From: Vibrio cortegadensis
GTDB taxonomy: Bacteria > Pseudomonadota > Gammaproteobacteria > Enterobacterales > Vibrionaceae
Length of the DNA: 64,000 bases
NCBI RefSeq assembly: GCF_024347395.1
Contig: NZ_AP025474.1
Location: forward strand, 1-64,000
Reading direction: 5' to 3'
The notes below the pieces were generated by a model, which saw nothing but the letters and a program-made list of their open reading frames with translations, was not told the DNA's origin and did no database searches. Of the stretch, positions 16,991 through 26,155 are shown piece after piece; the stretch's first letter is position 1, and the number at the start of each line of letters is the position of its first letter. The translations under genes and the position numbers were made by a program.

Positions 16991-18670
16991 TTATGGGAGT
17001 AGAATGTCTGTCTTTTCACTTTCTGCCCAACCGTAACGAACGGCTTTGGTGATGATGTTTTGGTTCTCGTCAGCAACCGTAATCGGACCACTGTAAAGCA
17101 GCCATGGACCGCCATCTAGACGATAGCCAATTGATGCTGCAGGGTTAGGGTTAACGATAGTCACGGTATTGCCTTCAACGTTGATTTCGCTAGGCTCAGT
17201 AATTGGCTGAATGCCATCAGGCCAGAACTGTAGTGCTAGTTCTTTCTCTGGAATCAGGCCGTAATCTGCAACTTCTTCTTGCCATTTAGCAAGTTGAGAA
17301 CGAAGACGTGCTACATCTTCCGCGTAAGCAGGATCATCAATAACATTGTTCAACTCGTAAGGGTCGTTACCTAGATCGTAGAACTGCTCGCGAGGACGCA
17401 CTTTAAAGAACTGCTCTTGCTCTTCGTTTAGATTGCCTGCTTCATGCTCTTCTAAAAGAGACGCCATCATTGGCATGCCAGAACGGAAGCCGCTGAATTG
17501 GTATCCTGGTACATCGCGGTAGTTAACAATCAGCTTAACGTTGCTATCACTAACGGTGCGAGTGCGTTCTTGTGCTTCTTCAATACGGTCTGCTGCTGCA
17601 AAGTAGTATTCACGACCGCCACCACCTTCCTGCAGGAAGTCATTACCAATCATGAATTCTGGTTGCTCAGCGCCCGCCATGTTTAGGATAGTTGGAGCCA
17701 TATCAATAAAGCTGATGATTTGCTCGTCGACATCACCAGGTTGAAGATGTGCAGGACGCCATTTCTCTGGCCAATAGATAGTCATCGGTACTTGAAGACT
17801 TACATTGTTACCTTCACGCTTGATTCGAGGGAATCCGTCACCGTGATCTGTTGTCCAGATGATGATAGTGTCGTCAGCTTCACCGTCAGCTTCTAGTTTA
17901 GCTAGCAAATCACCCACAATCGTATCCATTGTGGCAACGTTGTTGTACTGCTGAGCGATGGTTTCACGAACGCCAGCCGTATCAGGATAGTAAGGTGGGA
18001 TGATAACGTCTTCTGGCGTCACTTTAGACTCATAACCTAAGTGCCATTTCCATTGCATGATTCCCATGATTGCAGCAGTTACTGGTTGGTCGAACTCCCA
18101 GCGAGGAAGAAGGCCAGATTCGTGAGTCTCTAGGTAAGCGTACATACCAAACCAAGGCTTATCCTTGTCAGCGGCGGTCCAGTCTAGAGAAGTGTTATTT
18201 GTGCCTTCTGCATCCCAAATGGTGAATGGGCCTTGACCTGGCAATGGGCCTGAAAATTGGTAATCGAGCTTGTTGTTTTCATAAGTCCAGTAACCGGCTT
18301 CGCGCAGTAGCTCTGGGAATGCTTTAACTTCAGCAGGGGGAACAGAAAGGTATTCAGTGCCGCCATTATGATGGTAATCGCTCGTTCTCATACCACCGGC
18401 GCCAATAGCGTTAGGGTGAGCACCTGTAATAAGTGCAGCACGAGATGGAGCACTAACGCCTGCCGCAGTATATACGTTCGTATATTTAACACCTTTTGCC
18501 ACTAACTTATCGATATTTGGAGTCTCAGCAAGCTCATCACCCCAAGCCCCAATTCTAGGGCTCAAATCTTCAGCTACTAGAAATAGAATATTAGGTTGGT
18601 CTGCCGCAAGAGCAGGGGATAGAGCTAAGGCTGTTGCCATAGCTAGTCCGGTCTTTTGTAGTACGTTCAT
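16991..18670 (-). CDS. Secreted serine-type sulfatase
   Basis: A 559-residue sulfatase with an N-terminal signal peptide (hydrophobic core near 6-20, cleavage after ALAA). The alkaline-phosphatase-superfamily start PNILFLVAEDLSPRIGAWGD holds the metal ligands. The maturation motif is Ser-type, SAPSRAALITG near residue 75, so the formylglycine would be made by an anSME-type maturase (none is in this window). TTDHGDGFPR near 275 gives further metal ligands. It resembles heparan-type N-sulfoglucosamine sulfatases (family S1) and would desulfate a polysaccharide or oligosaccharide in the periplasm. It is divergent from the dehydrogenase at 18920. Confidence 0.87.
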   Translation of the reverse strand: MNVLQKTGLAMATALALSPALAADQPNILFLVAEDLSPRIGAWGDELAETPNIDKLVAKGVKYTNVYTAAGVSAPSRAALITGAHPNAIGAGGMRTSDYHHNGGTEYLSVPPAEVKAFPELLREAGYWTYENNKLDYQFSGPLPGQGPFTIWDAEGTNNTSLDWTAADKDKPWFGMYAYLETHESGLLPRWEFDQPVTAAIMGIMQWKWHLGYESKVTPEDVIIPPYYPDTAGVRETIAQQYNNVATMDTIVGDLLAKLEADGEADDTIIIWTTDHGDGFPRIKREGNNVSLQVPMTIYWPEKWRPAHLQPGDVDEQIISFIDMAPTILNMAGAEQPEFMIGNDFLQEGGGGREYYFAAADRIEEAQERTRTVSDSNVKLIVNYRDVPGYQFSGFRSGMPMMASLLEEHEAGNLNEEQEQFFKVRPREQFYDLGNDPYELNNVIDDPAYAEDVARLRSQLAKWQEEVADYGLIPEKELALQFWPDGIQPITEPSEINVEGNTVTIVNPNPAASIGYRLDGGPWLLYSGPITVADENQNIITKAVRYGWAESEKTDILLP

Positions 18671-18813
18671 GGTTAGTTCCTTATGTTTTCTGATTGATTT
18701 TCTCAGTTACGAACCCCCTAGCAATTACGATATTTAACAAACATAATATTCTATTTGTTTTTTGAGGCATGCGACTGTTATTGCTCAACCTAATAGAAAG
18801 GAATTAATTATTT

Positions 18814-18826
18814 AATACTATCTAAA
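18814..18826. promoter_or_regulatory. Predicted FadR-family operator, site 1
   Basis: AATACTATCTAAA recurs as AATACTATCTAA at 18887-18898, with related sequences at 21439-21451 and inverted at 21502-21514. All lie in the two divergent promoter regions of the oxidative sugar cluster that also encodes a FadR-family regulator. Confidence 0.4.
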
Positions 18827-18886
18827 TTGACTTTTTACGGAAAAAACCACAAAGTACCCCTGTATTACTAAATATATAGCACTTAA

Positions 18887-18898
18887 AATACTATCTAA
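18887..18898. promoter_or_regulatory. Predicted FadR-family operator, site 2
   Basis: AATACTATCTAA, 22 bases before the start codon of the dehydrogenase at 18920; the same words occur at 18814. Confidence 0.4.
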
Positions 18899-18919
18899 TA
18901 TGATGCGGAGTCGAATATC

Positions 18920-19687
18920 ATGAAACTGAATGGCAAGAAAGCACTTATCACTGGCGCTCTAGGAAGTCTGGGTAGGGCAGAAACTGAAGCAATGCTTGAA
19001 CAGGGTGCAGATTTATACATCCTTGACTTGGATAGTGAACGCGGCAACGAGTACATCGAAAGCATCAAAGGCACGCTTGCAGATGGACAGCATATCGAGT
19101 TTATCGAGTGTGACCTAAGTAACCTAGACAATAGTTATAATGTCGTTAAAGACCTTTGTGAGAAGGTTGGCGGCATCGATATTCTTGTCAATAACGCTGC
19201 GATTATGCCTCATGGTGCAATTGAAGATATCTCGTTAGATACTTTTGAATTGGCTCAGCGCATCAATACATCAGCGGCATATGCGCTTATTAAAGCGGTT
19301 GTTCCTTTCATGAAAGAGAAAAAAGAAGGGCGCATCGTAAACTTTTGCAGCATCACAATGAACGGTGGGTGGGGTGATTATTCTCCGTACATTGCATCTA
19401 AAGGCGCAACATTGGCTCTAACTCGCACTATGGCTCGAGAGCTTGGCGCTTGGAATATTCTAGTGAATGCCGTTGCCCCTGGTGCAATCCCGTCAGAAGC
19501 CGAACAGAAAGTATTTGGCGACAAATGGGAAGAGTACAACGAGTGGGTTCTTGAGCATCAGTCATTGAAACATCGAGGCGACCCTAAAGACATCGGTGAT
19601 ATGGTAGTATTCCTGTCATCAGAAGAATCTAGATTCATGACCGGCCAAAACTTGCATGTTAACGGTGGATGGTTAATGGAGGGGTAA
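18920..19687 (+). CDS. Short-chain dehydrogenase, probable sugar dehydrogenase
   Basis: A 255-residue classical SDR. The NAD(P)-binding glycine motif ITGALGSLGRA is at residues 10-20, an acidic LDLDS after the second strand favours NAD, NNAAI is near 90, and the catalytic Ser and YxxxK are in the FCSITMNGG and YIASK segments near 142-158. Members oxidise aldoses, polyols or sugar acids. With the lactonase, dehydratase and aldolase encoded nearby it would most simply oxidise an aldose to its lactone; the sugar is not determined. It is 24 bases upstream of the FadR-family regulator, so the two are cotranscribed. Confidence 0.85.
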   Translation: MKLNGKKALITGALGSLGRAETEAMLEQGADLYILDLDSERGNEYIESIKGTLADGQHIEFIECDLSNLDNSYNVVKDLCEKVGGIDILVNNAAIMPHGAIEDISLDTFELAQRINTSAAYALIKAVVPFMKEKKEGRIVNFCSITMNGGWGDYSPYIASKGATLALTRTMARELGAWNILVNAVAPGAIPSEAEQKVFGDKWEEYNEWVLEHQSLKHRGDPKDIGDMVVFLSSEESRFMTGQNLHVNGGWLMEG

Positions 19688-19711
19688 TTCTCTCGATACT
19701 AGGATAGAAAC

Positions 19712-20470
19712 ATGATAGCTAACATAAATGCACCTCTTTCTGAGGAAGAGAAATATATATTAGGAAGAAAAACAGAGCGCCTTAACATTAGCGTGGCGAT
19801 GGTGCTTGGAAAGAGGATCGTAGCAGGGGGTATGAAAGAAGACTCTTTGTTGCCGAAAGAGCAAGAGTTGTGTGAGCTGATTGGAGTGAGTAGAACGGCA
19901 CTTAGAGAGGCAGTAAAGACTCTCATCGAAAAGGGAATAATACGAACTAAACAGAAAGCTGGAACTTTGGTTAATCCTCGTAGTCAGTGGAATCTATTCG
20001 ATAGTGATGTTTTAACTTGGGTTTTCGAAGGAGATATTCCGGTTAGTCTTCTACATGACGTAATTGAACTAAGAAGCTCTATTGAGCCAATGGTAGTGAG
20101 ACTGGCTGCGCAGCGAGCGACAAGCGCAGATATCGAAGAAATGGAACTTGCTTACGAGCAGATGATTAGCTCTGAGACGAACGTACAGCACTCTGAAGCT
20201 GATGTCAGATTTCACATGGCAATACTCGAGTCTTCTAAAAATGAGCTAATGCTGCAATTCAAGAGCGTGATTAAAACGATTCTAGAATGTAGCTTTAAGA
20301 TTCAGCATAGCACGGAGCTTGGTTTTCATGCGTCAGAAGAGGGGTTAGACCTCCACCGTAAAATATTGGAAAGAATCAAAGCAGGAGATTCAGAAGGGGG
20401 GGAAATTTTAATGAGGTATATAATCATCCGAGCTAAAGAAGAACTCGATTCGAATATTCTAAAGATATAA
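19712..20470 (+). CDS. FadR-subfamily GntR regulator
   Basis: A 252-residue repressor-type protein with an N-terminal winged helix (LPKEQELCELIGVSRTALRE near residues 48-67, typical GntR) and a C-terminal all-helical FCD ligand-binding domain (VIELRSSIEPMVVRLAAQRA; the metal-binding Asp/His pattern DVRFHMAIL near 163 and late His residues). FCD regulators sense sugar acids such as gluconate, uronates or KDG-type compounds. It likely controls the surrounding oxidative sugar genes through the ATACTATCT-like sites at 18814, 18887, 21439 and 21502. The ribosome binding site AGGATAG lies before the ATG. Confidence 0.88.
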   Translation: MIANINAPLSEEEKYILGRKTERLNISVAMVLGKRIVAGGMKEDSLLPKEQELCELIGVSRTALREAVKTLIEKGIIRTKQKAGTLVNPRSQWNLFDSDVLTWVFEGDIPVSLLHDVIELRSSIEPMVVRLAAQRATSADIEEMELAYEQMISSETNVQHSEADVRFHMAILESSKNELMLQFKSVIKTILECSFKIQHSTELGFHASEEGLDLHRKILERIKAGDSEGGEILMRYIIIRAKEELDSNILKI

Positions 20471-20494
20471 AAATAGCCCGTAAGGGCTATTTTT
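20469..20494. terminator. Bidirectional terminator
   Basis: A perfect 11-bp stem (AAAAATAGCCC / GGGCTATTTTT) with a four-base loop lies between the convergent regulator and lactonase genes, with T-runs on both strands. Confidence 0.85.
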
Positions 20495-20509
20495 ATATCT
20501 ATTGAAAGC

Positions 20510-21406
20510 TTAGATTTTCCAAGAGAATGTTTCAGTGCCTTGAATACCGGTTTCGATTGCGATTACCGCCCCCTCAGTAGAGTTCTGCTTGATAGTATCA
20601 TCAGACAAGGTAAATCTAGCACTAGTTACGAATAGAGTAGTGTTATCTTTACCACCAAAGCAGCAGCTAGTTGGATTTGTAACTGGTAGATTAATTTTTT
20701 CTAAAATCTCACCGTCACGACCAATACGAACAACACAGCCAGCACCGAATCGAGCATTCCAAACACAGCCCTCAACATCCATTGCTGAACCATCAGGCGC
20801 ACCTAAAATGGATTTCTGGTAGAAGAAGTCTTGAGGGTTCTCAATTTCACAAGTCTCTGGGTTGTAATCATATTTCCACATCATGTCTTTAATGCTGTCG
20901 GCAATGTAGAAGTTCTTGTTTGGTTCATCCCATACAAGCGTGTTAGAGATACCAAAACCGTCAGCCATCTTAGTGATGTCGTCCTTGCTTCGAACGATAT
21001 AAAGCGCACCCGAGTTCTCAGTGATATCCATACCAGAGCCATCAGGGGCAACGTTGTTTTGCATCGTACCAACCCAAAGGTGCCCATTACGACCACACTT
21101 CACTTCATTGATACGGTTTTTAGGTAAGTCGTCTTCTATTTCAAATAGTTTTTCAATGTTGCCGGTTTTTTGGTTTAACTCAAGAAGGTCGTGCTGTAGG
21201 GCTACACAAATGTTGCCGTTTGCCATAGGTACAACACCACACGTTAGGTCGTCAAAGGCCCATGTAGTCAACTTATTGTCCTCAATGACAAGGCGATTAA
21301 CGGTTTTACCGATGATATCTACCCAATAAAGAGCATTTTCGTTTTTACTCCAAAATGGAGACTCACCTACAGTATTAGCAGAGCTGTGTAGTACAGAAAG
21401 TTTCAT
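20510..21406 (-). CDS. SMP-30/gluconolactonase-family lactonase
   Basis: A 298-residue six-bladed beta-propeller of the SMP-30/regucalcin family, which opens sugar lactones to aldonates using a divalent metal. Landmarks are VGESPFW near residue 13 with the metal-binding Glu, VGTMQNNVAPDG near 113-124, GISNTLVWDEPNKNFYIADS with Asn near 150-169, and GAPDGSAMDVEGCVWNARFG with the Asp near 200. There is no signal peptide. It is divergent from the dehydratase at 21593. In the proposed pathway it follows the SDR dehydrogenase and feeds the enolase-family dehydratase. Confidence 0.88.
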   Translation of the reverse strand: MKLSVLHSSANTVGESPFWSKNENALYWVDIIGKTVNRLVIEDNKLTTWAFDDLTCGVVPMANGNICVALQHDLLELNQKTGNIEKLFEIEDDLPKNRINEVKCGRNGHLWVGTMQNNVAPDGSGMDITENSGALYIVRSKDDITKMADGFGISNTLVWDEPNKNFYIADSIKDMMWKYDYNPETCEIENPQDFFYQKSILGAPDGSAMDVEGCVWNARFGAGCVVRIGRDGEILEKINLPVTNPTSCCFGGKDNTTLFVTSARFTLSDDTIKQNSTEGAVIAIETGIQGTETFSWKI

Positions 21407-21438
21407 GTGATGTTGTTTCCTTTGTGATTTCGATGTTT

Positions 21439-21451
21439 AGATATTATCTAA
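21439..21451. promoter_or_regulatory. Predicted FadR-family operator, site 3
   Basis: An AGATATTATCTAA-like sequence shortly before the lactonase start; related to AATACTATCTAA at 18814 and 18887. Confidence 0.35.
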
Positions 21452-21501
21452 GAGGTACTTTAAGCGCTAAAAATTAAAATACAACGAAAAAAGAGCCTTT
21501 T

Positions 21502-21514
21502 TGATAGTATGTAA
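21502..21514. promoter_or_regulatory. Predicted FadR-family operator, site 4
   Basis: TGATAGTATGTAA is an inverted relative of the ATACTATC sites, located between the divergent lactonase and dehydratase genes. A further ACTATCCTC word lies at about 21538. Confidence 0.35.
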
Positions 21515-21592
21515 AGTAGATCACATTAATAGGGTCTACTATCCTCTATTATTTTAGCATTAGTTACTGATGTAAGAATTTGAGGAAAGAAA

Positions 21593-22789
21593 GTGAAGAT
21601 TACTAAAGTTGAAACTCTTCGTTCTACGGAGCACGAAAACATACTGTGGGTTCGAATCCACACAGATGAGGGGTTTATAGGTCTTGGCGAAACATTTATG
21701 GGAGCAGCGGCTGTTGAAGCTTACATCCACGAATTTGCAAAACTTAAGTTAGTTGGCGAAGACCCACTAGCTATTGAGAAAATCAGTCGTGATCTAAGAG
21801 GCTACTTAGGCTTTGTCGGCACTGGTACTGAAATGCGCGGTAACTCTGCAATTGATATCGCTCTTTGGGATTTATTCGGTAAAGTTGTTAACCAACCTTT
21901 GTATCAACTTCTTGGCGGTAAATGTCGCGATAGCATCCGTACATACAACACTTGTGCAGGCGCTAACTACATCCGCAACGCAGAAACGCAATCATCTTCT
22001 AACTGGGGTATTGGCGCGGCATCAGAAGAAGGCTTTGATGATCTTAACTGGTTCATGACTAAAGCTGACGTTCTTGCGGAAAGTCTTCTTGCCGAAGGCA
22101 TCACGGCTATGAAAATCTGGCCTTTCGACAAGTACGCTGAAGCCTCTAACGGCACATACATCTCTGATGCCGACCTTGATGAAGCACTTGAGCCATTCCG
22201 TAAGATTCGCGCTGCTGTTGGCAACAAAATGGATATCATGGTTGAGTTTCACTCGCTATGGAATCTTCCAATGGCAATTAAGATTGCTCGAGCTCTAGAA
22301 CCATTCAACACGTTCTGGCATGAAGACCCTATTCGAATGGATAACCTAACAAGTCTTCCTCGCTACGCAGCTAACTCTAAAGCGCCAGTATGTGCCTCTG
22401 AAACAATGGGTGGCAAGTGGGCTTACGCAGATCTGCTATCTTCAGATTCTGCTGGAGTGGTTATGGTCGATCTTTCTTGGTGTGGTGGTGTAACTGAGGG
22501 TCGTAACATTGCAGCTATGGCTGATGCATACCACTTACCAATCTCTCCGCATGACTGTACTGGCCCTGTTGTTCTAACGGCTTCTACTCACCTATCTCTA
22601 CATGCTCACAACGCTCTAATCCAAGAATCGGTACGTGCGTTCTATCGTGGTTGGTACAAAGAGTATGTAACAGCGATGGCAGTAGTAACTGACGGTCAGA
22701 TTACTGTACCAGAGGGCGCAGGCCTTGGTATGGAGCTTGTGGACGGCATTGAATCGTTCGACGACATCATCATTCGTGTAAGTGAGTAA
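21593..22789 (+). CDS. Enolase-superfamily sugar-acid dehydratase
   Basis: A 398-residue mandelate racemase/muconate lactonizing-type enzyme. The N-terminal capping domain begins KITKVETLRSTEHENILWVR; the barrel has the KIWPFD Lys region near 172, three metal ligands in VEFHSLW, HEDPIR and ASETMGG, and a late SPHDCTGPVVL. This set is typical of aldonate dehydratases, which form 2-keto-3-deoxy acids. GTG at 21593 is supported by GAGGA seven bases upstream. It heads an operon with the aldolase four bases downstream, then the dehydrogenase. Confidence 0.87.
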   Translation: MKITKVETLRSTEHENILWVRIHTDEGFIGLGETFMGAAAVEAYIHEFAKLKLVGEDPLAIEKISRDLRGYLGFVGTGTEMRGNSAIDIALWDLFGKVVNQPLYQLLGGKCRDSIRTYNTCAGANYIRNAETQSSSNWGIGAASEEGFDDLNWFMTKADVLAESLLAEGITAMKIWPFDKYAEASNGTYISDADLDEALEPFRKIRAAVGNKMDIMVEFHSLWNLPMAIKIARALEPFNTFWHEDPIRMDNLTSLPRYAANSKAPVCASETMGGKWAYADLLSSDSAGVVMVDLSWCGGVTEGRNIAAMADAYHLPISPHDCTGPVVLTASTHLSLHAHNALIQESVRAFYRGWYKEYVTAMAVVTDGQITVPEGAGLGMELVDGIESFDDIIIRVSE

Positions 22790-22793
22790 TAAT

Positions 22794-23705
22794 ATGTTTA
22801 TCCCTAAAGGCGTTTGCTCTGCATTTTATACACCAATCAATGACGACTTCACAATCAACGAGAAAGTGGTTCGTGAAATGGTCGAATTTCAGATCGAACA
22901 AGGTCTGGATGGAATTTTTCCTGTAAGCACTGCTGGTGAGTTTTTACACCTATCTCTAGAACAGTGTGAAGAGCTAATGGAAATGGTTGTAGATCAAGTA
23001 GCAGGTCGTGTGCCAGTAGTACCTGGTGTATCTGCTTCATGTCTTCAACACGGAATTCGTTTGGCTAAGAAAGCAAAATCACTAGGCTGTCCAGCTGTTG
23101 TGTCTTGTTCACCTTACTTCTTCAAACAAAGCGAAGCTGAGCAAATCTCTTACTTTGAAACTTTGGCTGAAAAGTCGGATGTACCGCTAATCATCTACAA
23201 CATTCCACTGTTTGCTCCACCATTGCCTTTAGACTCAGCGATGAAACTTGTGGAACACCCAATGATTATTGGTATTAAAGACTCAAGCGGCAGCATGGTT
23301 GATCTAATGCACCTTGTCGATCACATCGAGCGAAACAACCTAGATGCTGTTTACTTGTCTGGCCGTGAAGACTTCTTTGATTCAGCTTTGCTTGCAGGAT
23401 CTAAAGGCTGCTATACGTCATGCGCGGGTATCTTCCCTGAGATTATGACTGGCATATACGATGCAGTTCAAAGTGGCGACTTGACTAAGGCTCGAGAGTT
23501 ACAGAAAGCCCTACTTCCTGTGGTGAAGAAATGCTTCTCTCTACCTTTCCCTATTGGATTCAAAATTGCCCTTGAAGCTCGCGGATTTGAGATGGGCCCT
23601 TACTGGTCGCCAATGGATAGCATCACTTTAGATAAAATCGAAGAGATGAAGCCAATCATTGAAAAAGAAACTCTAGCTCTAGTTGAGCTTGGTAAAAATT
23701 TGTAA
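22794..23705 (+). CDS. DHDPS-family 2-keto-3-deoxy acid aldolase
   Basis: A 303-residue class I aldolase/lyase of the dihydrodipicolinate synthase family. The Schiff-base Lys is in IIGIKDSSGSM near 162, the catalytic Tyr in IIYNIP near 136, and the usual GTTGE is PVSTAGEFLHL near 44-54. Relatives cleave KDG-type acids to pyruvate plus an aldehyde, or dehydrate them. Position after the sugar-acid dehydratase supports the aldolase role. ATG at 22794 is preferred to a GTG at 22782 that overlaps the upstream gene; the two start sites differ by four codons. Confidence 0.85.
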   Translation: MFIPKGVCSAFYTPINDDFTINEKVVREMVEFQIEQGLDGIFPVSTAGEFLHLSLEQCEELMEMVVDQVAGRVPVVPGVSASCLQHGIRLAKKAKSLGCPAVVSCSPYFFKQSEAEQISYFETLAEKSDVPLIIYNIPLFAPPLPLDSAMKLVEHPMIIGIKDSSGSMVDLMHLVDHIERNNLDAVYLSGREDFFDSALLAGSKGCYTSCAGIFPEIMTGIYDAVQSGDLTKARELQKALLPVVKKCFSLPFPIGFKIALEARGFEMGPYWSPMDSITLDKIEEMKPIIEKETLALVELGKNL

Positions 23706-23720
23706 TTTAAGGATACAAAG

Positions 23721-24803
23721 ATGAACAAATCAATTATCGCACCAGGTCGTTACGTCCAAGAAGCCAATGCAATGAAAAAGCTTGGTGAGTACATCAAACC
23801 ACTTGGTAAGAAAGCTCTAGTTATCGCCGATGACTTCGTAACTGGTCTAGTAAGTGACTCTGTTATCTCTAGCTGTGTTAACGCTGATGTAACAGTGAAG
23901 TTTGATGAATTCCAACGCGAGTGTAGCCGTGAAGAAATCGAACGTGTAATGGCTGTAGCTGAAGAAATGGGCGCAGAAGTTATCGTTGGGATCGGTGGTG
24001 GTAAAACTTTCGATACAGCTAAAGCGACTGGCTTTTACAACAACATCCCTGTGGTTATCTGTCCAACAATCGCATCAACGGATTCACCAACAAGCTCACT
24101 TGTTGTTATCTACACACCAGAGCATGAGTTCAGCGAGTACCTAATCGTACCGACTAACCCAACTGCTGTTGTAATGGATACTGCGATCATTGCTCAAGCT
24201 CCAACTCGTCTACTTGTAGCCGGTATGGGTGATGCACTTGCGACTTACTTCGAAGCTCGCGCTAATGCTAAGTCCGGTAATGTTGCAATGAGCGATGGCC
24301 TACCAACTCTAGCAGCTCAAGCACTGGCTAAGCTTTGCTACGAAACGCTACTTGCTGACGGTCTGAAAGCAAAAGTATCTTGCGACCAGAACCTAAACTC
24401 TATTGCTCTTGAGAACATCATCGAAGCTAACACTTACCTAAGTGGCATCGGCTTTGAATCAGGCGGGCTAGCGGCTGCTCACGCTGTTCACAACGGTCTA
24501 ACTAAGTTAGAAGAGTGTCACCACCTATATCATGGAGAGAAAGTAGCTTTCGGTACTCTTACTCAGCTAGTTCTTGAAAATGCACCGATGAGCGAAATCC
24601 AAGAAGTTATTAACTTCTGTCGTTCAGTTGGTCTACCTACAAATCTTGGTGACATGGGCGTTAAAGAAATCAACATGGACAAAATGCTTGAAGTAGCTAC
24701 AGCATCATGCGCTGAAGGCGAAACAATGCACAACATGCCTTTCCCTGTTACTGCCGAAGCAGTTCTAGCGGCAATGCTAACGGCTGACAAACTAGGCCAA
24801 TAA
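23721..24803 (+). CDS. Iron-type alcohol dehydrogenase (GldA-like)
   Basis: A 360-residue member of the glycerol-dehydrogenase branch of group III alcohol dehydrogenases. The NAD-binding GIGGGKTFDTAKATG is near residues 92-107, the specificity loop PTIASTDSPTSSLVVIY near 117-133, and metal ligands are in AGMGDALATYFEA (Asp) and the two His of AAHAVHNGL and HHLYHGEKVAFG near 254-275. It would reduce the aldehyde released by the aldolase (for a pentose, glycolaldehyde) or oxidise a polyol. It is 15 bases behind the aldolase gene in the same operon. Confidence 0.87.
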   Translation: MNKSIIAPGRYVQEANAMKKLGEYIKPLGKKALVIADDFVTGLVSDSVISSCVNADVTVKFDEFQRECSREEIERVMAVAEEMGAEVIVGIGGGKTFDTAKATGFYNNIPVVICPTIASTDSPTSSLVVIYTPEHEFSEYLIVPTNPTAVVMDTAIIAQAPTRLLVAGMGDALATYFEARANAKSGNVAMSDGLPTLAAQALAKLCYETLLADGLKAKVSCDQNLNSIALENIIEANTYLSGIGFESGGLAAAHAVHNGLTKLEECHHLYHGEKVAFGTLTQLVLENAPMSEIQEVINFCRSVGLPTNLGDMGVKEINMDKMLEVATASCAEGETMHNMPFPVTAEAVLAAMLTADKLGQ

Positions 24804-24810
24804 TTAAAGA

Positions 24811-24868
24811 AATTGCTCTCATGGCCGGACTTCTCGGTAATAATTTTGGCTGTGAGAGCCCTCATTTT
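24811..24868 (+). terminator. Intra-operon hairpin (attenuator)
   Basis: GCTCTCA...GGCC pairs imperfectly with GGCTGTGAGAGC around a loop, followed by a short T-containing stretch. It may reduce read-through from the dehydrogenase into the glycosidase-like gene. Confidence 0.4.
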
Positions 24869-24896
24869 ATCCAAACTGAAATAATAGGTAACAACT

Positions 24897-26093
24897 ATGT
24901 ACCAAATGACTGGTAAAGAACTTTTTGAAAGCGGCAAGCGCTTCGCTGTAACAATGTTTGAATATTCTTGGATGGTTCAACGTACTGGCTTACAAGCTGA
25001 ATACGCTGATTGGGATAAAGTTCTTGATGAAGTAGTTGAGCGTGGCTATGACTGTATTCGTATCGATGCATTCCCTCACGTACTTAAGAAAGATGCAGAC
25101 GGCAACCGTCCTGCTGAAGTTACGTTCCAACCAATCCCTGCTGATTTCATGTGGGGCAACCACGCTGAAGTAACTGTAAACGTTGCTGAAGGTCTTGTTG
25201 AGTTCGTTCAAAAAGCAAAAGATCGCGGTATCTACATTGGTCTTTCTTCTTGGTACAACAACACTGTTTGCGACCGCAAATCTCTTATGAAAACACCTGA
25301 AGATTACATTAGCGCATGGACTGACGTTCTTGACCTACTAGCAGAAAACGATCTTCTAGACGGCATCGTATGGGTTGACGTTTGTAACGAGTTCCCACTA
25401 AATCACTGGGCTCCACATGCTTACAGCTACATCGCTGAAGAGCCTGTAGGCACTCCAATGGACGCTAAGGCACTTGAGCACCTAGAAAGCGATTGGGATG
25501 AAGAATACGTTGCTCGTATGAACGAATACCTAGTTGGCGTTCCTAAGAAACTTAAAGTTAAGTACCCACAATTCAAGTACGCATTCTCTAACCAGTGCTA
25601 CGGTGAAGACAACTTCCTTAAAGGCGACTTCTCTGAGCTAGACATGGTTGACCCACACATTTGGGCTACTGATGACATGGCAACAGCTATGGAAATCGGC
25701 TTCTTCGAAACTCTAGAGCCTAACCAGTTCCCTGTTGGCGTTGCTAATATGCGTAAGAAAGCGGAAGCGGCTGTTAAAGAAGACGTTGATGTATTTACTG
25801 ATATTCTAGACGAGCGTACTGAGAAGTGGGCTGATGCGGCTAAAGAGCGCAACGTAGAGCTTGTTACTACTGAAGCTTGGTGTTGTGTAGCGTATGAAGA
25901 TCTATCTCAAAACGGTCACTTAGGTGAGTGGGATTGGGTTAAAGCAGTTCTAGAAACTGGTGTTGACTTCGCAATCGATCGTGGTTGGAAAGGCATCTGT
26001 ACTAGTAACTTCGCAGAACCTCATTTTGAAGGTATGTGGCAAGATGTTGAGTGGCACAAACGCATGACTGATCGCATCCGTAACGGTAAGTAA
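24897..26093 (+). CDS. Cytoplasmic GH-A-clan (cellulase-like) glycosidase
   Basis: A 398-residue TIM-barrel protein like the sugar-binding cellulase-like family related to GH5. The probable acid/base Glu is in IVWVDVCNEFPLNHW near 160-174 (the Asn-Glu pair is diagnostic of clan GH-A) and the probable nucleophile in ELVTTEAWCCVAYED near 320-334. There is no signal peptide, so it would act on imported sugars. Codon use is extremely biased, like ribosomal proteins, implying high expression. It follows the dehydrogenase by 94 bases across a hairpin. Substrate is unknown. Confidence 0.72.
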   Translation: MYQMTGKELFESGKRFAVTMFEYSWMVQRTGLQAEYADWDKVLDEVVERGYDCIRIDAFPHVLKKDADGNRPAEVTFQPIPADFMWGNHAEVTVNVAEGLVEFVQKAKDRGIYIGLSSWYNNTVCDRKSLMKTPEDYISAWTDVLDLLAENDLLDGIVWVDVCNEFPLNHWAPHAYSYIAEEPVGTPMDAKALEHLESDWDEEYVARMNEYLVGVPKKLKVKYPQFKYAFSNQCYGEDNFLKGDFSELDMVDPHIWATDDMATAMEIGFFETLEPNQFPVGVANMRKKAEAAVKEDVDVFTDILDERTEKWADAAKERNVELVTTEAWCCVAYEDLSQNGHLGEWDWVKAVLETGVDFAIDRGWKGICTSNFAEPHFEGMWQDVEWHKRMTDRIRNGK

Positions 26094-26111
26094 TCTCTCT
26101 AATTAATTATT

Positions 26112-26140
26112 TATTGCCCTAACATCTATTAGGGCATTTT
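26112..26140 (+). terminator. Terminator/attenuator after the glycosidase gene
   Basis: TGCCCTA and TAGGGCA pair around ACATCTAT, followed by five T. The ytfJ-like gene starts 16 bases later, so it is probably read through partial termination. Confidence 0.65.
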
Positions 26141-26155
26141 TGAAAGGACAATCAA

